Part shown: piece by piece, positions 1 through 12,090 of the stretch
Numbering within the stretch: the first letter of the stretch is position 1
Layout of the letters: every line of letters begins with the position of its first letter
From: Scleromitrula shiraiana
Lineage: Eukaryota; Ascomycota; Leotiomycetes; Helotiales; Sclerotiniaceae
Assembly (NCBI GenBank): GCA_028455995.1
Contig: JABELC010000014.1
Span: forward strand, 434,001 to 498,000
Length of the DNA stretch: 64,000 bases
Reading direction: 5' to 3'
Position numbers and translations under genes: made by a program
The notes under the pieces: generated by a model
The model's database searches: none
Told to the model about the DNA's origin: nothing
Seen by the model: only the letters and a program-made list of their open reading frames with translations

Positions 1-655
1 ACTTCAAATCGAATATTTTTAATATAAAATTGATTTATTTGAATTATATAGAAATTTCGTATCAATTATATAAAAAATATATATTAATTATAGTATTATA
101 TTGAAGTTCCGAGTCGTTATAAATAGTTATATAATATAAACAAAGAATAAAATCGTACTAGTATAATTAACTTGAATTACTATATTAATAATATAATATA
201 TATTACTAGTAGTAGTAGTAGTAGTAATAAAAATTATATAAACTATGGATTTGTTGAAATCATAGGGATTGCTGTTAAATATCCAAAGAAAAATATCAAA
301 AACAATTAATTCACTTGATCTGGGGTATGATCAAGCCTGGAATCCCTATTCTAGCGGAAAATCTTTCTATATCATCCATATAAGTTAATAGTTCGCAATG
401 GGTAACAATGTAGTCAGAATTGAAGAAGAGAGTGATTGGGGGTAGAAAGAGCTGATGGAGCTGGTGGTGGAGTATCATGAATGATGAGTCATCAATGACA
501 AACTAGTTCACGGGCCAACGCGTTAAAAATATTTCAAGTGCCATGTCAATTCAATCTATCGATAGGATAACTGAGGTCAATCAGCACGTGTTGACGAAGA
601 GATTCACGACACATAGAATCAAAATCAATATAATCTGCTGAGCACATACATTACA
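1..655. other. AT-rich leading region without genes
   Basis: The first 300 bases are strongly AT-rich, with a short (AGT)n trinucleotide run near 206-227. No coding signal is seen. The remainder is the upstream region of the first small gene; no clear core promoter element stands out. Confidence 0.6.
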
Positions 656-1096
656 ATGCAGCGAGCGACAAGATCTCAAAAGCGAGCTGAACCCTCAATG
701 GATACACCTGTTGCGGAGCCTGAGAAGGAGAAGAAACGACCCAAGGTCTCCGAATCGCCACCAATCCAATACGTCTATATCGTCATGCTGGAGACGACCG
801 GGAAATTTGCCGGTGATGGTGATGAAATTCTTGGAGTCTTTTCGGAGATTGAAGATGCCAATAATCGCCTCAAGAGTTATGTAAATGACGAATATACCGG
901 GGCTTTGATGGACAATGAATACGAAAGAGGGATTAAAAAAGATGGAACAGTATGGTGGAGTTCCAATGATGTTGGAGAAGGAGATACAGCTAAACTTTAT
1001 GTGGAGAAACATGTGGTGAAAGGAGCAGGCTCACAGCGGAAGAGAGATTGGGAGTATTGGAGAGATGACTATACCGGACCTCCATTAGAAAAGTGA
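656..1096 (+). CDS. Hypothetical protein, 146 aa, single exon
   Basis: I do not recognise this protein. It is an uninterrupted 146-residue frame starting at an ATG. The first 35 residues are charged and low in complexity, rich in K, E and P, and include a KKRPK cluster that could act as a nuclear signal. The remaining ~110 residues look folded: a YVYIVMLET strand, an acidic central part with ILGVFSEIEDANNRLKSYV that resembles a helix, and a W-rich C-terminus. No membrane segment or catalytic motif is visible. The open antisense frame over the same bases is treated as a shadow. Expression is not shown by sequence, so this stays a moderate-confidence gene. Confidence 0.6.
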   Translation: MQRATRSQKRAEPSMDTPVAEPEKEKKRPKVSESPPIQYVYIVMLETTGKFAGDGDEILGVFSEIEDANNRLKSYVNDEYTGALMDNEYERGIKKDGTVWWSSNDVGEGDTAKLYVEKHVVKGAGSQRKRDWEYWRDDYTGPPLEK

Positions 1097-1685
1097 TACG
1101 CATTTCAGTATTAAGAAATCATATCCTTCTATGAATCGAATTATAGGGGTTGAAAAGAGAAGTAATTCTAAATTACTTCCTCACTTTGCCAACGGCCAAA
1201 TTTCTTTTGCTTGAATTGTTTGTATAACTAGGAATTCTTACAACTTCAAATGTACAGATGAATCGACTTCGTTAGCAAAAGAATGACTCAAGTTTCTCAA
1301 TGTTTCATTTACCATTTTTTTTATTTGCGATGATATTTCATTGACAAATACTAAAGGAAAGCACTCTAGTATGAGGCATTATTGGACTTCAAGCCCTTAT
1401 TGTTTGTTGTGATATAGAATTTGATTACATTGTTTCTTGATACACTCCTTCCTATTATCTTCCAACTTTCTATATACTTCAAGAGCAGGCCACACGAGGT
1501 TTTAGTTCCTTCCATGTTTAAACAAGACAGTACTTTCAATAAAATGAAATGAAATAACATGCTTCAACTTTTTTTTTCCAAAAACAATTACCAAACATCA
1601 CTTATCATTATTATCTATAATCCATTGATCAATTCAATAAATCATTATAACCAATCCCAAAGAGGAAACTGTAACTACCACGAAC

Positions 1686-2675
1686 ATGACTACCGACGAG
1701 AATACTACAGGCGAGGATACTACAATCGTGGATACTACAATCCTGAATACTATCGAAGGGGATGATATCGAAGGGGATGATATCGAAGAGGATGATATCG
1801 AAGAGGATGATGCCGGCGGTAGTACTACAGAAGAAGAGATCTGGGAGCTTGCTAAAGAAGAAGGGACTATAATAGCTTCCAATGGAGACAAACCCCTATT
1901 CAGAAAGGAGAACCCCAGTTCAGCATCCCATCCACCACGCGCCCAACCAAACAAACGCCGCAGGGTCACTTTTGCTGCCTTCTCCACATCAATGACATCA
2001 CAAAGCAACTCACCGAGCGTCAAAATAGAAAACCCCCTAAGACATAGATTGCCAGATTCACCAATCAGAACAGAAAATCCCCCAAGACATAGATTACCAG
2101 ATTCACCAGTCGCCAAAACAGAGAATCCCCCAAGACGTAAATTACCAGATTCGCCAGTCGCCAAAACAGAGAATCCCCCAAGACGTAGATTACCAGATTC
2201 ACCAATCAGAACAGAGAATCCCCCAAGACGTAAATTACCAGATTCGCCAGCCGTCAACAACCTTACACACATGGACGTAGACCAACTGCCCCACTACCCA
2301 TTGGTTGAACCCTACAGCATGGTCCCTATTCCACGAAACTGTAGGGTCCAATCTATTTCACCATACTATACAGCAGCACGAAACGCAGCAAACCGTGTCG
2401 TTCCGCCAGCACAAAATCCACCAGTCCCTGTCGTTCAACCAGCACCCACCGCACCTAATAGACAACCCTGCAAGTTCCATGTCTCCGAAATACCATTCTC
2501 GTTCAGCGTCGATGAGAAGCAGAATTACAGGGTAGCGTGGGGAGAGAGGGAGAATATTAATGTTGCGGTGTTGAGGTTGAGGTCGGATATTGGGACGACG
2601 TTTGGGGTGGGGAGGTGGAGGAAAATGGTGCCGGCTTTGGGGATTGTTATTCCTGGACGGGAGGGAGGAAGGTGA
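1686..2675 (+). CDS. Hypothetical repeat protein, 329 aa
   Basis: This is a single-exon protein of unknown function. The N-terminus (about residues 1-45) is Thr/Asp/Glu-rich and contains an exact-looking short repeat, IEGDD/IEEDD, four times (15-nt units). Residues ~110-190 carry five imperfect 15-16-residue units of the type TENPPRRKLPDSPVAK, each with an SP dipeptide and basic residues. The C-terminal ~75 residues look folded (CKFHVSEIPFSFSV, then WGERENINVAVLRLR and GVGRWRKMVPALG). The charged, proline-directed repeats suggest a disordered, possibly phosphorylated scaffold, but that is inference. The start at 1686 is the ATG preceding the acidic run. Confidence 0.6.
   Translation: MTTDENTTGEDTTIVDTTILNTIEGDDIEGDDIEEDDIEEDDAGGSTTEEEIWELAKEEGTIIASNGDKPLFRKENPSSASHPPRAQPNKRRRVTFAAFSTSMTSQSNSPSVKIENPLRHRLPDSPIRTENPPRHRLPDSPVAKTENPPRRKLPDSPVAKTENPPRRRLPDSPIRTENPPRRKLPDSPAVNNLTHMDVDQLPHYPLVEPYSMVPIPRNCRVQSISPYYTAARNAANRVVPPAQNPPVPVVQPAPTAPNRQPCKFHVSEIPFSFSVDEKQNYRVAWGERENINVAVLRLRSDIGTTFGVGRWRKMVPALGIVIPGREGGR
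1754..1816 (+). repeat. Coding 15-nt tandem repeat (IEGDD/IEEDD)
   Basis: Four consecutive copies of a unit close to ATCGAAGRGGATGAT encode IEGDD, IEGDD, IEEDD and IEEDD. This is an acidic tract in the N-terminus of the 329-aa protein. Confidence 0.85.
2015..2255 (+). repeat. Coding tandem repeat, 45/48-nt units x5
   Basis: Five in-frame units, each encoding ENP-P/L-R-H/R-R/K-LPDSP plus a short linker (IRT or VAKT). Unit length alternates between 45 and 48 nt because the linker is 15 or 16 residues. The units are nearly identical at the DNA level, so copy number probably varies among strains. Confidence 0.85.
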
Positions 2676-3169
2676 TGCGGTGGGTGATGCGGTGGGTGAT
2701 GGGGGATGGGTATCGGGTACTGGGTATCGGGTACTGGGTATTTGGTAAGAATGGGATATTGGATAGGTGTTTAGGGGTTTGGTGATGGGGTTGGGGATGT
2801 GGAATGAGAAGGATAGATCGATGGGGAAGAAGGCGGTCAAAGGAGCGCTGATTTAGCTATCGGGTTGTTAGGTTTTTCAAGAAAGGGGGAAGAGGATTGT
2901 TTTGCGTTGACATTACTTGGATGTATGAAGGGTTGTGACTTATTGTTTGTTTAACGGATTAGAACTTAAGTTGAAACAGCTACACAACACTGTATTCAGT
3001 AACAGCATTAGAAGAATGGTCAAATATCATTACTACCAATTCTATTTCATCAATTAAAGAAACCGTTTCAGATCATCATACTCATAACTAGCACTAAAAT
3101 ACACCCACGAACTTTTTTAGATATCCGCAAAGAACAAGAACTCCACCCCCCCCCAACCAATAAATCTCT
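2676..3169. other. Intergenic, downstream regions of convergent genes
   Basis: No gene is seen. Short direct repeats follow the upstream gene directly: GATGCGGTGGGT twice, and GGGTATCGGGTACT about twice. A run of C occurs near 3148-3157. Both flanking genes end here. Confidence 0.6.
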
Positions 3170-5515
3170 CTAAAAAGCCCATCCGAGAGTCAATCTATAA
3201 ATCCTCTCCCATTTAGTCTCCGGTCCACCCTTCCTCGCCTGTTCCTGCGCCAAATACTCCTCTTCCTGAGCATCAATCCTCGCCTTCCCACCAAAAAGAT
3301 CAGCCTCTTCCGGTTTAACAATCTTAGTCTTCTTGATAATTTTATATCCAAAATACATGATAAAGTAAAGCGGGATACCGAGATATGTCGTAACGAAAGT
3401 ATCCGTATCAAAAACAGGAGTTTTGCCCTTGGCGGTAGTTTTCTTGTAGCAAAACAAAGCGAAACCCTTAAAGAGCGCGATCAAGATGCTAAACACCAAC
3501 GCGCCAACCGAACCCCACATTCCAAGGGGTGCCACGTAAGCGAGCGCGGAGTCGGGGACATTCTGGGCTCTGCGTGCGCGCACGAAACAGATGTGGGAGA
3601 TCAGGATGGAGATCCAGGTGAGCAGACCGAACATGGTGACTAGGTTGACGAAGTAGCCGAACACGGTGTAGGAGGCTGTGTTGACGCCGAGGAAAGCAAG
3701 GAGGCAGAAGAGGACGCTGAGACCGAGCGCGTAGATGGGGACGCCGCGTTTATCGGTCCGGGAGAATATGGCGGGGGCTTTCTTGACATTGGCTAGCCCG
3801 TATAGGGTGCGTGATGCGATGTAGAGATCTGAGTTGGCGGCGGAGAAAACAAAGATGAGGATGCAGGCGTTGAAGATGGCGGGGAGGTATTGGATGCCGC
3901 TGATTTGGATGGCGACTACGAAGGGGGATGCGGCGGCGTTGTTGGATTTCTTGTTGCTGTCGATTAGCCTTGTGGAATTGTAGGGGACGAGCATTCCGAG
4001 GAGGAAAACAAGAACGACGTAGAAGAGGAGGATTCGGTAGAAGGTTAGTTTGATGGCGCGGGGGATGACTTTGCGTGGGTTTGCGGCTTCGCCGACTGTT
4101 ACGCCGACGAGTTCGGTTCCTAGGAATGCAAACACGGCGGTGGTGAAGGTGGACCAAACGGCAAGGAAACGCCCGGCATTTCCGGTCAAGATGTATTCAT
4201 GGAATGCGCCAGGATTTCCCCAATATTTGAACCCCGTTGCTTGGCGATCGGGACCACCGCCACAAACGAGAACCAAACTCAAGAGGATAAGACCGAAGAT
4301 CACAATCACTTTAACACTTGATAGATAAAATTCAAGTTCTCCGAAGAATTTAATACCAACATAGTTGATAACGACGATCGCTATCAAGAATATGGCAATG
4401 AAAACACCGGGATTGACTTTGTCTCTCGGTACCCAGTACTGTATGACCAGAGATGCTGCTGTGAGATTGTTGGGTGTGACGATGATGTACTTTAGAGGTT
4501 TTATGTTAGTGTTTTCGTTTTGACGAAGATTTTGTTATGCAAAGTTGACTTGCCTTGAACCAGTAGTTCCATCCTTGAGAAAGTTAGCATTGATATTGAG
4601 ATTGCAGGAGGAGAGGGTTGCTTACCTAGAGAGAATCCAAGAGCCGGATCAACGAATCTGGTGGCATATCCTGTGAAACCACTTGGAAGGGGTAGCCAAG
4701 CAGCCATCTTTATCTTGTTAGTAAATATTCATGTTGAAGAAACATTATTCTATGATTCTGATCTATCTGAGATATCGTTTTCTTGAAAGAATTCTTGAAA
4801 TCCATTCGATATCCAAGAAAGTAGTCAAAACCACAATTTGTTCAATGTTGGAAAAGCGACTGAATGTTGAAGCACATCCAACATTCAAGAAGCGATTCTA
4901 CATTGAGATCCATCTGGAGATATATAGCATCCATAAATGATATCATCCCAATTCACCTCACACATCCTCTCCAGGGGCACAGTGAATACTCCCCCAAGAA
5001 CAAATCTCCCTCCAAAAGAAATTCTAGACCTAAAAAAAATAAAAGATAACAAACATACCTCACCAAGTGCCGCCATAACCAAAAAACACAACAATCCCAC
5101 AATCGTGTAACCGATGACAAGCGGCGCAGGGCCAGCTTGCGCGAGTGATTTACCCCTGAAACAATCGTGTAAGCCAAAACCCACACAACCAATTGATATG
5201 TTCTCGCGCCCTTTCATAGCCACATCCAGAAATTCATTCAAAACCCGTCATACATAGAAAAGAGAAAAGGAAAAAAAAAGGGAGCGCAGTAAAAAACAAA
5301 ACGTACGTTCCAATAATCAATCCGGTACCAATAGCACCACCAATAGCGATCATAGTGATCTGTCTGGATTTGAGACCGCGATGAAGACTATGGTTTTGGT
5401 CATCTTCGTCGAAGGTTTCTTGGGAGCCGATGCGGGGATTCGAGGTGATTCTTTCGTTGGCGTATTTTTCTTCCGAGTCGGCGAAGAAGGGGGTGTTGTT
5501 GTGTTGGTTGGCCAT
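3170..5515 (-). CDS. Amino-acid permease (AAT/YAT family), 575 aa
   Basis: This is a plasma-membrane amino-acid/proton symporter of the fungal general or proline permease type. I read five exons: 5515-5307, 5155-5059, 4707-4626, 4573-4554 and 4489-3170. All phases agree and give 575 residues, typical of the family. The first transmembrane segment carries the hallmark AIGGAIGTGLIIGT. Later parts read SLAQAGPAPLVIGY, AALGEMAAWLPLPSGFTGYA, GWNYWFKYIIVTPNNLTAA and FLGTELVGVTVGEAANPRK. About twelve hydrophobic segments are visible. The soluble N-terminus (~50 residues) is acidic and polar, as usual. Exon 4 is only 20 nt, and the intron after it starts with GCAAGT instead of GT. Substrate cannot be told from sequence. 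Confidence 0.92.
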
Positions 5516-5545
5516 TTTGACTGTTGGGTATGGCTGTTGGTATCG

Positions 5546-5606
5546 GATGGTGTCGTATCGTATCGTATCGTATGGTATCGTATCGTATCGTATCGTATGG
5601 TATGTA
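5546..5606. repeat. (GTATC)n-type pentanucleotide repeat
   Basis: An imperfect run of ATCGT/GTATC units lies directly upstream of the permease start. It falls in the presumed promoter or 5' leader. Confidence 0.8.
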
Positions 5607-7262
5607 TTCTGGAGACGCTTCGTGAATAGATCAGGAAGTTGAAGAAGACGATATATGGATACGAACCGGCGCGAGCGAAAAGGCGCAGATCAAATAGAAG
5701 AAATAGAAGAAGAGGAAGAAGGTTAAAGAGGAACCAGGAAATTTTATCTTCGGATGGAATATACTGGCTATCTATAAAAAGATGGCCAACCGACCAAGCG
5801 ACTAAATAAATACTTTGCCTAGCAAGTGAAGTGAATCAATCGTCCCTCATTCTCCGCTCCATATATCGGAGAATCTCTCCAGCATCCTGTGTGCGCCAAG
5901 CCGTCAGTTTAGTTAAATCAGTCTAGGTACGCCTATTCATACCGTAGATGGATGATTGTTCGGCTCGAGTAGCTACGGCTATGTTACAATCAATGACTAT
6001 CTAGTATCTATTATCTAGTATCTACAGTAGCTTTACCTAGGTAGGTCCACGAGGTCTGATTATGTATGATTGTTGATTATGGGATCCATACCTAGCGAGC
6101 TATCGGGTGTTGATATCATAGTTCCATTGGTCATGTTACTATCTAATAGTGCTCAGTATCTTGGAGAATAAGAATAATAATAGGAATAAGAATAATAAGA
6201 ATAATCTAGATTGCAATTGATTACTTACAAAGTGGAGCAGCGAGTAGCACCAAATCAGTTCAGTCCAATTTAATCCAATTTAATCCAATCCAATCCAATC
6301 CAATAAAATAATTTCCGTTACGAAAAGCCAAGGGAGATAACCCAGACCACATGGGAATAAGTGGGTAGCGGGGTAGATCCATACAGTAGTACACTGCCGT
6401 ACAGTACAGTAAAGTACAGTGCAGTACGTACCCCACACATTGGGGTAATAAGCAAGACACTACAGCTGCAACTAACTAACTAACTATTCCGTTCCGTTCT
6501 GTTCTGTCCTGATCTATATCGTAAAAAAAAAGTAAATAACCGACCGTTATGCAGTGAGTGAGTGACCTGTTATGTAATGAGTGACTTCGCACCAAAGGAA
6601 GGCAAACTACACTAGGTGTATGCTATCTGGGCGCCCAGCCAAAACCATCATAGCGCATCGAATGGGAAAGCACGGAATCCCTACAGTAGACTGTAGGAAT
6701 CGCGAGGAAAAGGGAAAGGCTAAGGGAAAGGCCAAGGCTAAGGGAAAGGCCAAGGCTAAGGAGGCGAGGCATAGAACCAGTTACCTAATCTAACGCGCTT
6801 GGCATTTGATATGATATGATATGGAGGGGTAGGGGATTGATTGGTGTGCCTTGGCAACTGAGATTTTAAGAGCGTATTGATTGGATGAATGGATGGGTTT
6901 TTCTTGTTGATTTTTCATATTTGCTAGTGACCCGGGCTAGTTTCCTGTATTTATTAGTAAAAGTCTGTTATCGACGGTATCGGTGCCAAGTAGATAGATA
7001 TACTAGAGCCAGTAATCTTATCATCAGAATACGACGGGACAGGAACTTAAAATTTAGACTTTGTATTTTTGTTGTGTAAATCTATACCCCTCTATGATAA
7101 TGTAATGTACGATCGAGTTATTTTCATTCTGAATGGTTCTTCGAATCTAACCACCAAAAATGGGGAGTTCAGTAGACCAAAAAACCGTTCAGAATTCAAA
7201 AAGCTCGGGGTTTTAAGTACAATAACTATAGTAAGTCGTATATCAATCAATCAATCAATCAA
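5607..7262. other. Long intergenic region rich in simple repeats
   Basis: No supportable gene is seen. The stretch holds many short repeats: AATAAG-type runs near 6170-6205, TCCAATTTAA/CCAAT units near 6260-6305, GTACAGTA units near 6385-6428, AACT units near 6468-6485, GTTCC/GTTCT units near 6487-6510, AGGGAAAGGC/TAAG units near 6710-6760, and an ATCA run just before 7262. The basic peptide that the 6710-6760 repeat could encode is compositional and not convincing. Confidence 0.6.
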
Positions 7263-9873
7263 TCACCTCTTCATTTTCGCCAATAGATTTAATGCGCTTC
7301 CCGCCAACACAAATCCAGATTGATCCGAACTTAATGTGTGCTTGGTATTGATAACAATCTCCTCGCCACTCCCATGCTTCTTGACTCGTAATTTAACTTC
7401 ACCCTTTCCACCGTTCCTCAACATATCGTATAATCCAATCGTGCTAACTTCATCGCACGCATCGATCTTTGCGTAATCTTCTCCGTTGGCAAAGGTAAGG
7501 GGTACTACACCTTGTTTTTTGAGATTTGTCTCGTGGATTCTTGCGAATGATTTGGCGAGGATTACTCGTCCGCCTAGATAGCGGGGTTGAAGAGCTGCGT
7601 GCTCACGAGCTGAGCCTTCGCCGTAGTTGTCTTCGGCTACGACGAGCCATTCTTTGCCTTGATCTTTCCATTTTTGAGCAAGCTCTGGAATGCCGGATGT
7701 GCTGCCGTCGATATCATAGGCAACGTTTGTTTCGCCAGTGGCTGCGTTGATTGCTCCGATGAGGGTGTTTGCGGAAATGTTTGGAAGATGGCCTTTGTAT
7801 TTGAGCCACGGACCAGCAGCGGAGATGGTATCCGTGGTGCACTTTCCGGTGACTTTGTAAAGGACGCGAAGACCTTCAAGATCATGTTCTGGGAAAGGTG
7901 CGAAAGGTTCCAAAAGAGCGAGACGATCGGAAGTAGGAGAGACAACGACTTGTGTCGAGGGAGAAGGAGCAGCGGATGTAGGTAAGAAGTTCTTGTTACC
8001 CTCTTCGAATCCTTCTTGTGGCAATTCTGCACCAGTAGGTGGTGCAAAGCGGAATTCCTTACCAGATGGGGTCATGATAGGATCAGTTATTGGGTTAAAG
8101 GTTGTACTTCCACCATATGACATTGCTGTTACAATCTCTGGAGAAGCAATGAAGTTCATGGTTTCGGTATTGCCATCATTACGTCCACGGAAATTGCGGT
8201 TGTATGATGTGAAGATGGCATTACTATCACCTTTTGATACTCCATCTGTTCTCTTCCATTGACCAATACAAGGGCTGTGCAATTAATTGTTAGTACTTGA
8301 GGTTCCACAACATGATGAGTTGCATAATATAGGGAATGTGTAACTTACCCACAAGCATTGGCAAGTATAACACCACCAGCCTCGGAGAATGTTGATGAAA
8401 TTTCATCGCGCTCAAGTGTAGCTCTGATTTGCTCACTTCCAGGTGTGATGAAGAAGTCAGTAACTGGCTTGAGGCCTGCAGCCGAAGCTTGCTTGACCAA
8501 GTTCTCGGCACGTGCCATGTCTTGATATGAACTGTTTGTACAACTACCAATTAAACCAGCCGACACTGTTTCTGGCCATTGATTTGCCTTGACTGCCTTT
8601 GCAAAGCTTGATAAAGGTGTAGATAAATCAGGTGTAAATGGACCGTTGATATGAGGTTCGAGCGTAGACAAATTGATAGTAATAAGTTCGTCATAGTGAG
8701 CACCTTCATCGGCTCGGAGAAGGTTATGAAGAGAAGGAGATGATGCGATAGTTTGAGCTTGAAGTGCGATAGATGATCTATGTGTAGATTCTAAGTATGG
8801 AATGTGTCGTGTAGAGAAGGGAAATAGAGAGGTTGTAGCTCCAACTTCGGCACCCTATTAAACGAATTAGTTGTTTGAAAGTAGATAGAGAAGAAGGGAG
8901 TCAAACCATATTGCAGACCGTAGCCATACCTGTACAGCTCAGGGAATCGACACCAGGTCCATGGTATTCAATAATGAATCCAGTTCCACCACGAACAGTC
9001 AACTTGCCAGCCAAACTAAGAATGATATCCTTAGGAGATGCCCAACCACTCAATTCACCCTCAAGTCGAACACCTAGAATCTTAGGAGCTTTCAACTCCC
9101 ATGGTGCATCAACTAAAGCATCCACAGCATCAGCACCACCAACACCAATTGCTATGGCACCTAATCCACCAGCATTTGGAGTGTGACTGTCTGTTCCAAG
9201 CATCATCAAACCAGGAGCGGAATAGTTCTCTAATACAGTTTGATGAATGATTCCTGCTCCTGGTGGCCAAAACTCGATACCATATTTCTTTGCAGCTGAT
9301 TCCAAGAAATCGAAAACCTCCTTATTGCCCTTGATAGATTCTGGAAGATCGACATCCGCACCTTTCTCTCCAACAATCATATGGTCGCAGTGTATACTAG
9401 CCGGCACCGCAGTTGAAGGAAGATTGCAGGTCATGAATTGAAGCAAAGCCATTTGCGCAGAGGCATCTTGCATAGCAACTCTGTCCGGCTTAAGCTTAAG
9501 ATTGGCATTTCCTCTGATATTCAATCCATTGTCGGTATTCGAAAGAAGTGACTCCTCGGGGTTATCCAAATGCGAATACAAAATCTTCTCTGCAAGAGTC
9601 AAACTCCTGGCAGAACCCAAAACCCTTCGAACCTCATGTAACCTCTTGAGTAATTTGGGATATGGCGGGGTTCTCGACTCGATATCGGGTTTGTATGTAG
9701 AGGTATTCGTATTTACAGTCGCCAGAGTACGCCCACTCCTTGGTCTCAGTAGGGTTGAAATATGAGTCCTCTAAACCATTAATTAACTCAATTGGAATTT
9801 CAATGAATCCGAAACCATAGAAACGTACCCTGATAGCGAGACCGCTACTCTTGAGAAGTCCGCAGGACTTCAT
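7263..9873 (-). CDS. Mitochondrial aconitase-family hydratase, 808 aa (Aco2/AcoB-like)
   Basis: This is an Fe-S dehydratase of the aconitase family: citrate/isocitrate, or homocitrate dehydration in lysine synthesis. I read exons 9873-9829, 9770-8907, 8854-8349 and 8274-7263, which total 808 aa. The ATG at 9873 gives an arginine-rich presequence (MKSCGLLKSSGLAIRR followed by THISTLLRPRSGR) that fits mitochondrial import. Hallmarks are GTDSHTPNAGGLG, LSCTGMATVCNMGAE, GSCTNSSY (Cys ~408), NACGPCIGQW (Cys ~471 and ~474, the other two cluster ligands), and GSAREHAALQPRYLGG near the C-terminus. Wording such as GLMMLGTDSH and LTVRGGTGF resembles the second fungal paralogue (yeast Aco2, Aspergillus AcoB) more than Aco1; this is recalled, not aligned. 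An upstream ATG at ~10041 opens a short frame before a possible leader intron. Confidence 0.9.
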
Positions 9874-12090
9874 ATTTGCGAATCTCAACAATTGAGAAAT
9901 ATAATTTTGATTGTCTGGGGAAAAAGCAAATAGAAATTCTAATCGCGATATCGGCTAGGATTTCTTTCTACACTTACATTCGGAAAGCTGCCGATTGGTT
10001 TGGAGGTTCTGTAATTGTGGCTGCTTTAATTTGTTTGGACATGTTCTTGTAATAGCGGCGGTGTATCTACCACTTTATCTGACGTCAATGTTGTAACGTT
10101 GAATAGAAATATATGGCTAGTTTAACTTCCACACAAGATCCGGGTAGATAGAAAAATAAATGCTTCATGTATATAGGCCTGCTAACCTTCCGAATATATA
10201 TATATATTTATCTCTGTGTTTAAGTTTTCATTATAGAAAGATTGTTAATTGAGATCTACTGTAATATCTCAACATCCTGCAATTTCTAAGTATTATATAA
10301 TAAGTATTGATATTTGGATCTTGACTATTAGTTATGTGGCACGTTATTCAAAATCAGGTTCAAATAATAGAAGATTCTTTTCTTTCAGCTATTTTTATAC
10401 AATTTCTGGATGTATTCATGTTGGATACGAATACCGTTGAGATACAAGTTGGTAACTTTAGCATTTCCAACTTGCCTCCTGCATAGTCCTAATACATGTT
10501 GCATATTATGTATCTAAATGAATAGGCATATAGTAGGTAGTATAGAACAGCATTTGAGGTTATTTTGTTCAATAGTTTCAAGTTTCAAGTTTCAACTACT
10601 GTCATGTCAATGTAGATGGAGGTAAGATACTCAATTTGAAAGTTCACTTTGTTTGGACCTCAAATGGATACCGTACTTATTGATTCTCACACCATGAGAA
10701 GAAGAATAATTTTTTTTAAAAAAAAAGATCCCATTGAAGTTTCAAATTCATGGCTATTTTATTCACCATGAGCTTACTTTTGGCTGTCAAATCCTTCATT
10801 CAATTGTGTTAAGGCCTAAAAGTCCTCGAGTCTATCTATATGGTTCGACTAAATAAAAGTACTTTGGAGCAAGAGACTGGATTCATCTGACAAGTAGCAA
10901 GATCTGGTCTTTTATTATTACATCTTCCAACATGGAGATCAAATGGATGTTCAAACTGCATATACTCAATGTCAGTTATAATGAACTGAGATTCTCACAA
11001 ACTTTTTATGAAACAATATCTAACTTGAAAGAAATAGAATATCATATCTGTATAGTTCTTTTTGCAACTTCTCTTAAGATCTACTACTACTATCTACTAT
11101 CTACTACTATCCCTGGGTTCTCCTTTATGTTGAATATCTAACTGTTAAACATTCGATTCAATCAAAAGTGAAGTCATCAATCAACATTGATAATATATTA
11201 TCTCCGCTCCTACCTTCACTCGAAAATCTTCAATTCTCAATTCTCCGCTCCCCGCTCCTTCCTTCCCATCCAACCATCATCTTATAATTTGGTGAAGTGA
11301 ATAACATTTTAATCAGGCTCGTTCTCAGTTACTCGCCTGAAATTGTTTACTTTTCATTCTTCTCTCAACTAAACAAGCGAACATTCAAACAACAGCAATA
11401 ACAATCTTTTTCAACTCCCATCTTTCTTTTATTTTATCCTCCTTTTATTTCATCCCATCCATCGTTCCTCAATTTCGTGCAACTCATTCTCTATACTTGT
11501 ACGATTGTTTTTGAGGCTTTCCTACATAATTCAACTCCATTTCAAGGAATAAGAATCAGCGTTCTTTGTGTTATTTCTCAATCTCTCTTTTTTTTCGTCG
11601 CAATCTTCTTTCTGAAGCTTGCTTCGAGGTAGCCAACGAATGAAAACAGTTCAGGTATGTTATCACCTCTCTACTTCCTAGGCAGTGTTTATAATCTGTG
11701 CTTCAAAACCTACATTCATAAATGATAAATCTGTTACTTTGGACGAGTTTTTAGCCTTGTCAAATCAGACGCAATCACCAATCAAGAAACGGTTCTGAGA
11801 AGAGTATCTCTCCGCACCTATGTAGATTGATTTATTCGATTTTTATACAGAGTCTACCTCAATCCCAATTCTCTATCTTTCTTGTTTTGCATTTGAAGCC
11901 ACTAACTAGTATTTGGCGGATTGATTTTTGTCTCATTTCTCATTTAGCCTTTGTATCCAATACTTCAGTTGCACCTATTTGTACATCGCTAACTTGGATA
12001 CGATAGCGGTTGACTTATACTTGAATCAGAAACTATTCGGTTGATCAGTTTCACTGTTAAATTAACTCCAACCAACTCATTAAATTCAAG
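9874..12090. other. Intergenic; divergent upstream regions
   Basis: This region holds the leader of the aconitase gene (a possible 5'-UTR intron with donor GTAAGT near 9976) and the long leader of the RGG-protein gene. The pyrimidine-rich stretch 11340-11640 (many TTTC/CTTC tracts) looks like a fungal promoter or 5' UTR. A possible leader intron begins at GTATGT near 11655. No convincing gene is seen between. Confidence 0.5.

Noticed and set aside
1634..2272. 212-codon antisense frame with GESGNLRLGGFSVL repeats
   Set aside because: It is the reverse strand of the tandem repeats in the 329-aa gene; repeat composition alone keeps it open.
6581..6793. 70-codon frame with KAKGKAKAKGKAKAK
   Set aside because: It arises from the AGGGAAAGGC/TAAG simple repeat; no folded part and no gene context.
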